This document shows positions 11,894 through 12,759 of a DNA stretch of 12,759 nucleotides, in pieces. The translations under genes were made by a program, and so were the position numbers. Source of the DNA: Ruminococcaceae bacterium UBA2806 (GTDB lineage Bacteria > Bacillota > Clostridia > Oscillospirales > Acutalibacteraceae). Position 1 is the first letter of the stretch. Each line of letters opens with the position of its first letter. The notes beneath the pieces were generated by a model. The model had not been told where the DNA came from. It was given only the letters and a program-made list of their open reading frames with translations, and searched no databases. The stretch covers positions 368 through 13,126 of the forward strand of contig DEHG01000079.1 in assembly GCA_002351795.1 (NCBI GenBank). The letters run 5' to 3'.

Positions 11894-12759
11894 TTGTCAG
11901 AAATATCTACAGATTTTGCTATGAACCTGTCAGCGTCCGAGGCAAGGGCAAGGCTTGACGCAGCAGCAAAAAAGCTTTTGAAGCATCGTATTATTCTTGC
12001 AGAGATATTAAAAAACTGCGTCGAAGAATTTGCCGGATATGACAGAGATTATATTGTTGAGAATTGTTTTGCAGGTGAAGTACATACGAATGAAATTTCT
12101 TTAGATCAGGATATGCCTGATGCCGATTCAAGTATTATCGGTTCGGATACAGAGGATAATTCCGAAAGCGAGGGTCTGATCAGATATGATATTGTATTCG
12201 ATGCGGTTATTCCCGACAGTAAGAAAATAGTAAGGCTTGTGATAAATTTAGAGGTTCAGGTCAGTACAAATCTTTCTTATTCCGTTGTTACAAGAGCAGT
12301 CTATTATCTGGCTCGTCTGATATCACGGCAGAAGGGAACAGTTTTCAGCCATTCTGATTATGAAAAGATACAGAAGGTTTATTCGATATGGATATGCCCT
12401 GATCCGAAACGCAGGAATATGAATTCCATAGCAGAATACGGATTTGTACAGCAAAAGGTTTTTGGAAATGTAGAAGAACCGGTCAATAATTACGATAAGA
12501 TGAAAGCAATAATTATTTCTTTGAATAATGATGGTACGGATAACGGGAATGATATTATCAGGCTTTTGAGTACATTGCTTTCAACAACTGAAACGGCAAC
12601 GAACAAAAAGCGCATACTTGAAAAAGAGTTTAATATACCTATGACAAGAGAATTAAACGAGGAGGTTCTTGAAATGAGTAACTTTGGTATGGCAGTTGAA
12701 ATGGCGGCAACAGAAAGAGGCATGGAAAGAGGCATAGAAAAAGGCATGGAAAAAGGCAT
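11894..12759 (+). CDS. Rpn / PDDEXK_2 family PD-(D/E)XK nuclease (3' end outside window)
   Basis: The frame is open from the proposed TTG start to the window edge (288 complete codons). It is not interrupted and shows the family layout. An N-terminal helical segment (ARARLDAAAKKLL, then HRIILAEILKNCVEEF) leads to a nuclease core with IRYDIVFDAVI (D99, possibly D103) and INLEVQ (E120, Q122), the D...ExQ variant of the PD-(D/E)XK site. SVVTRAVYYLARLI, YSIWICPDP and a C-terminal helical region with RELNEEVLEMSNFGMA follow. The visible end is a tandem E-(R/K)-G-(M/I) repeat. Relatives are annotated as Rpn recombination-promoting nucleases or PD-(D/E)XK family transposases; in E. coli Rpn proteins are DNA endonucleases linked to recombination and phage defence. 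An acidic stretch at about 71-93 (many D, E, S) separates the N-terminal helices from the core. No terminal inverted repeats were seen. Confidence 0.85.
   Translation, partial: MSEISTDFAMNLSASEARARLDAAAKKLLKHRIILAEILKNCVEEFAGYDRDYIVENCFAGEVHTNEISLDQDMPDADSSIIGSDTEDNSESEGLIRYDIVFDAVIPDSKKIVRLVINLEVQVSTNLSYSVVTRAVYYLARLISRQKGTVFSHSDYEKIQKVYSIWICPDPKRRNMNSIAEYGFVQQKVFGNVEEPVNNYDKMKAIIISLNNDGTDNGNDIIRLLSTLLSTTETATNKKRILEKEFNIPMTRELNEEVLEMSNFGMAVEMAATERGMERGIEKGMEKG
12674..12759 (+). CDS. possible internal in-frame gene: small C-terminal Rpn product
   Basis: A perfect AGGAGGT (12660-12666) lies 7-8 nt before an in-frame ATG at 12674 (residue 261 of the long protein), a better initiation site than the one for the full gene. 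The product would start MSNFGMAVEMAATERGMER and consist of the C-terminal helix plus repeat region. In E. coli Rpn loci the C-terminal part is made separately from an internal start and inhibits the toxic full-length nuclease; the same is inferred here. The caveat is that the site is also codons for Glu-Glu-Val, a segment that may be kept for the protein itself. Confidence 0.4.
   Translation, partial: MSNFGMAVEMAATERGMERGIEKGMEKG
12713..12759 (+). repeat. tandem 12-bp repeat coding for E-(R/K)-G-(M/I) units
   Basis: Four copies of a 12-bp unit like GAAAGAGGCATG lie head to tail (12713, 12725, 12737 and 12749, the last cut by the window edge). They differ at two positions: A/G at the sixth base (R or K codon) and G/A at the twelfth (M or I codon). 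Each copy is exactly four codons, so gain or loss keeps the frame. The array may continue beyond the window. Confidence 0.9.

Noticed and set aside
12490..12759. Leftward frame with a Met-Pro-(F/L)-Ser repeat at the right edge
   Set aside because: It is the antisense reading of the 12-bp repeat in the nuclease gene; the rightward frame has a promoter, RBS and family motifs.
11894..12759. Insertion sequence carrying a transposase
   Set aside because: Although relatives are sometimes labelled transposase, no terminal inverted repeat or target duplication is seen at the left side and the right end is outside the window.

Overview
The window looks like chromosomal DNA from a Gram-positive clostridial Firmicute, most likely in or near Ruminococcus (Oscillospiraceae). 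This is inferred from the moderately AT-rich composition, strong AGGAGG-type ribosome binding sites, the sepF-divIVA-ileS-lspA-rluD gene order typical of Firmicutes, and a clostridial-style PD-(D/E)XK (Rpn/PDDEXK_2) protein at the right edge. No rRNA, tRNA, CRISPR array or insertion sequence was seen.

Layout. (1) Positions 1-1287, rightward: the 3' end of a uridine phosphorylase gene and miaA. (2) 1399-3924, rightward from a near-consensus promoter at 1340-1368: a membrane-anchored HlyD-like adaptor protein, the PLP-homeostasis protein YggS/YlmE, and the division protein SepF. (3) 3925-4121: a gap of about 200 nt where many Firmicutes carry ylmG and ylmH. It has nested inverted repeats (a candidate structured RNA) and a possible tiny ORF that meets divIVA in an ATGA overlap. 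(4) 4122-7700: divIVA and ileS, separated by a perfect hairpin. (5) 7672-9217: an extended -10 promoter inside the end of ileS, a leader with an excellent intrinsic terminator just before lspA, then lspA and rluD overlapping by 14 nt. (6) 9228-11596, leftward: a DEAD-box RNA helicase with a DbpA-type RNA-binding domain, followed 17 nt later by a small lipoprotein gene. A textbook promoter drives them behind a leader of about 185 nt. (7) 11842-12759, rightward: a divergent promoter and an Rpn/PDDEXK_2 nuclease gene that runs off the window.

Most genes are housekeeping: tRNA modification and charging, envelope growth and division, lipoprotein maturation, rRNA pseudouridylation and RNA remodelling. 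The most interesting point is the nuclease gene. It seems to use a TTG start, ends (within the window) in a tandem 12-bp repeat, and has a perfect AGGAGGT ribosome binding site 8 nt before an in-frame internal ATG at 12674. That layout matches the gene-within-gene toxin/inhibitor arrangement known for E. coli Rpn proteins. Secondary points are the lspA leader (possible attenuation), the structured sepF-divIVA spacer, and the uncharacterised HlyD-like protein in a division operon.
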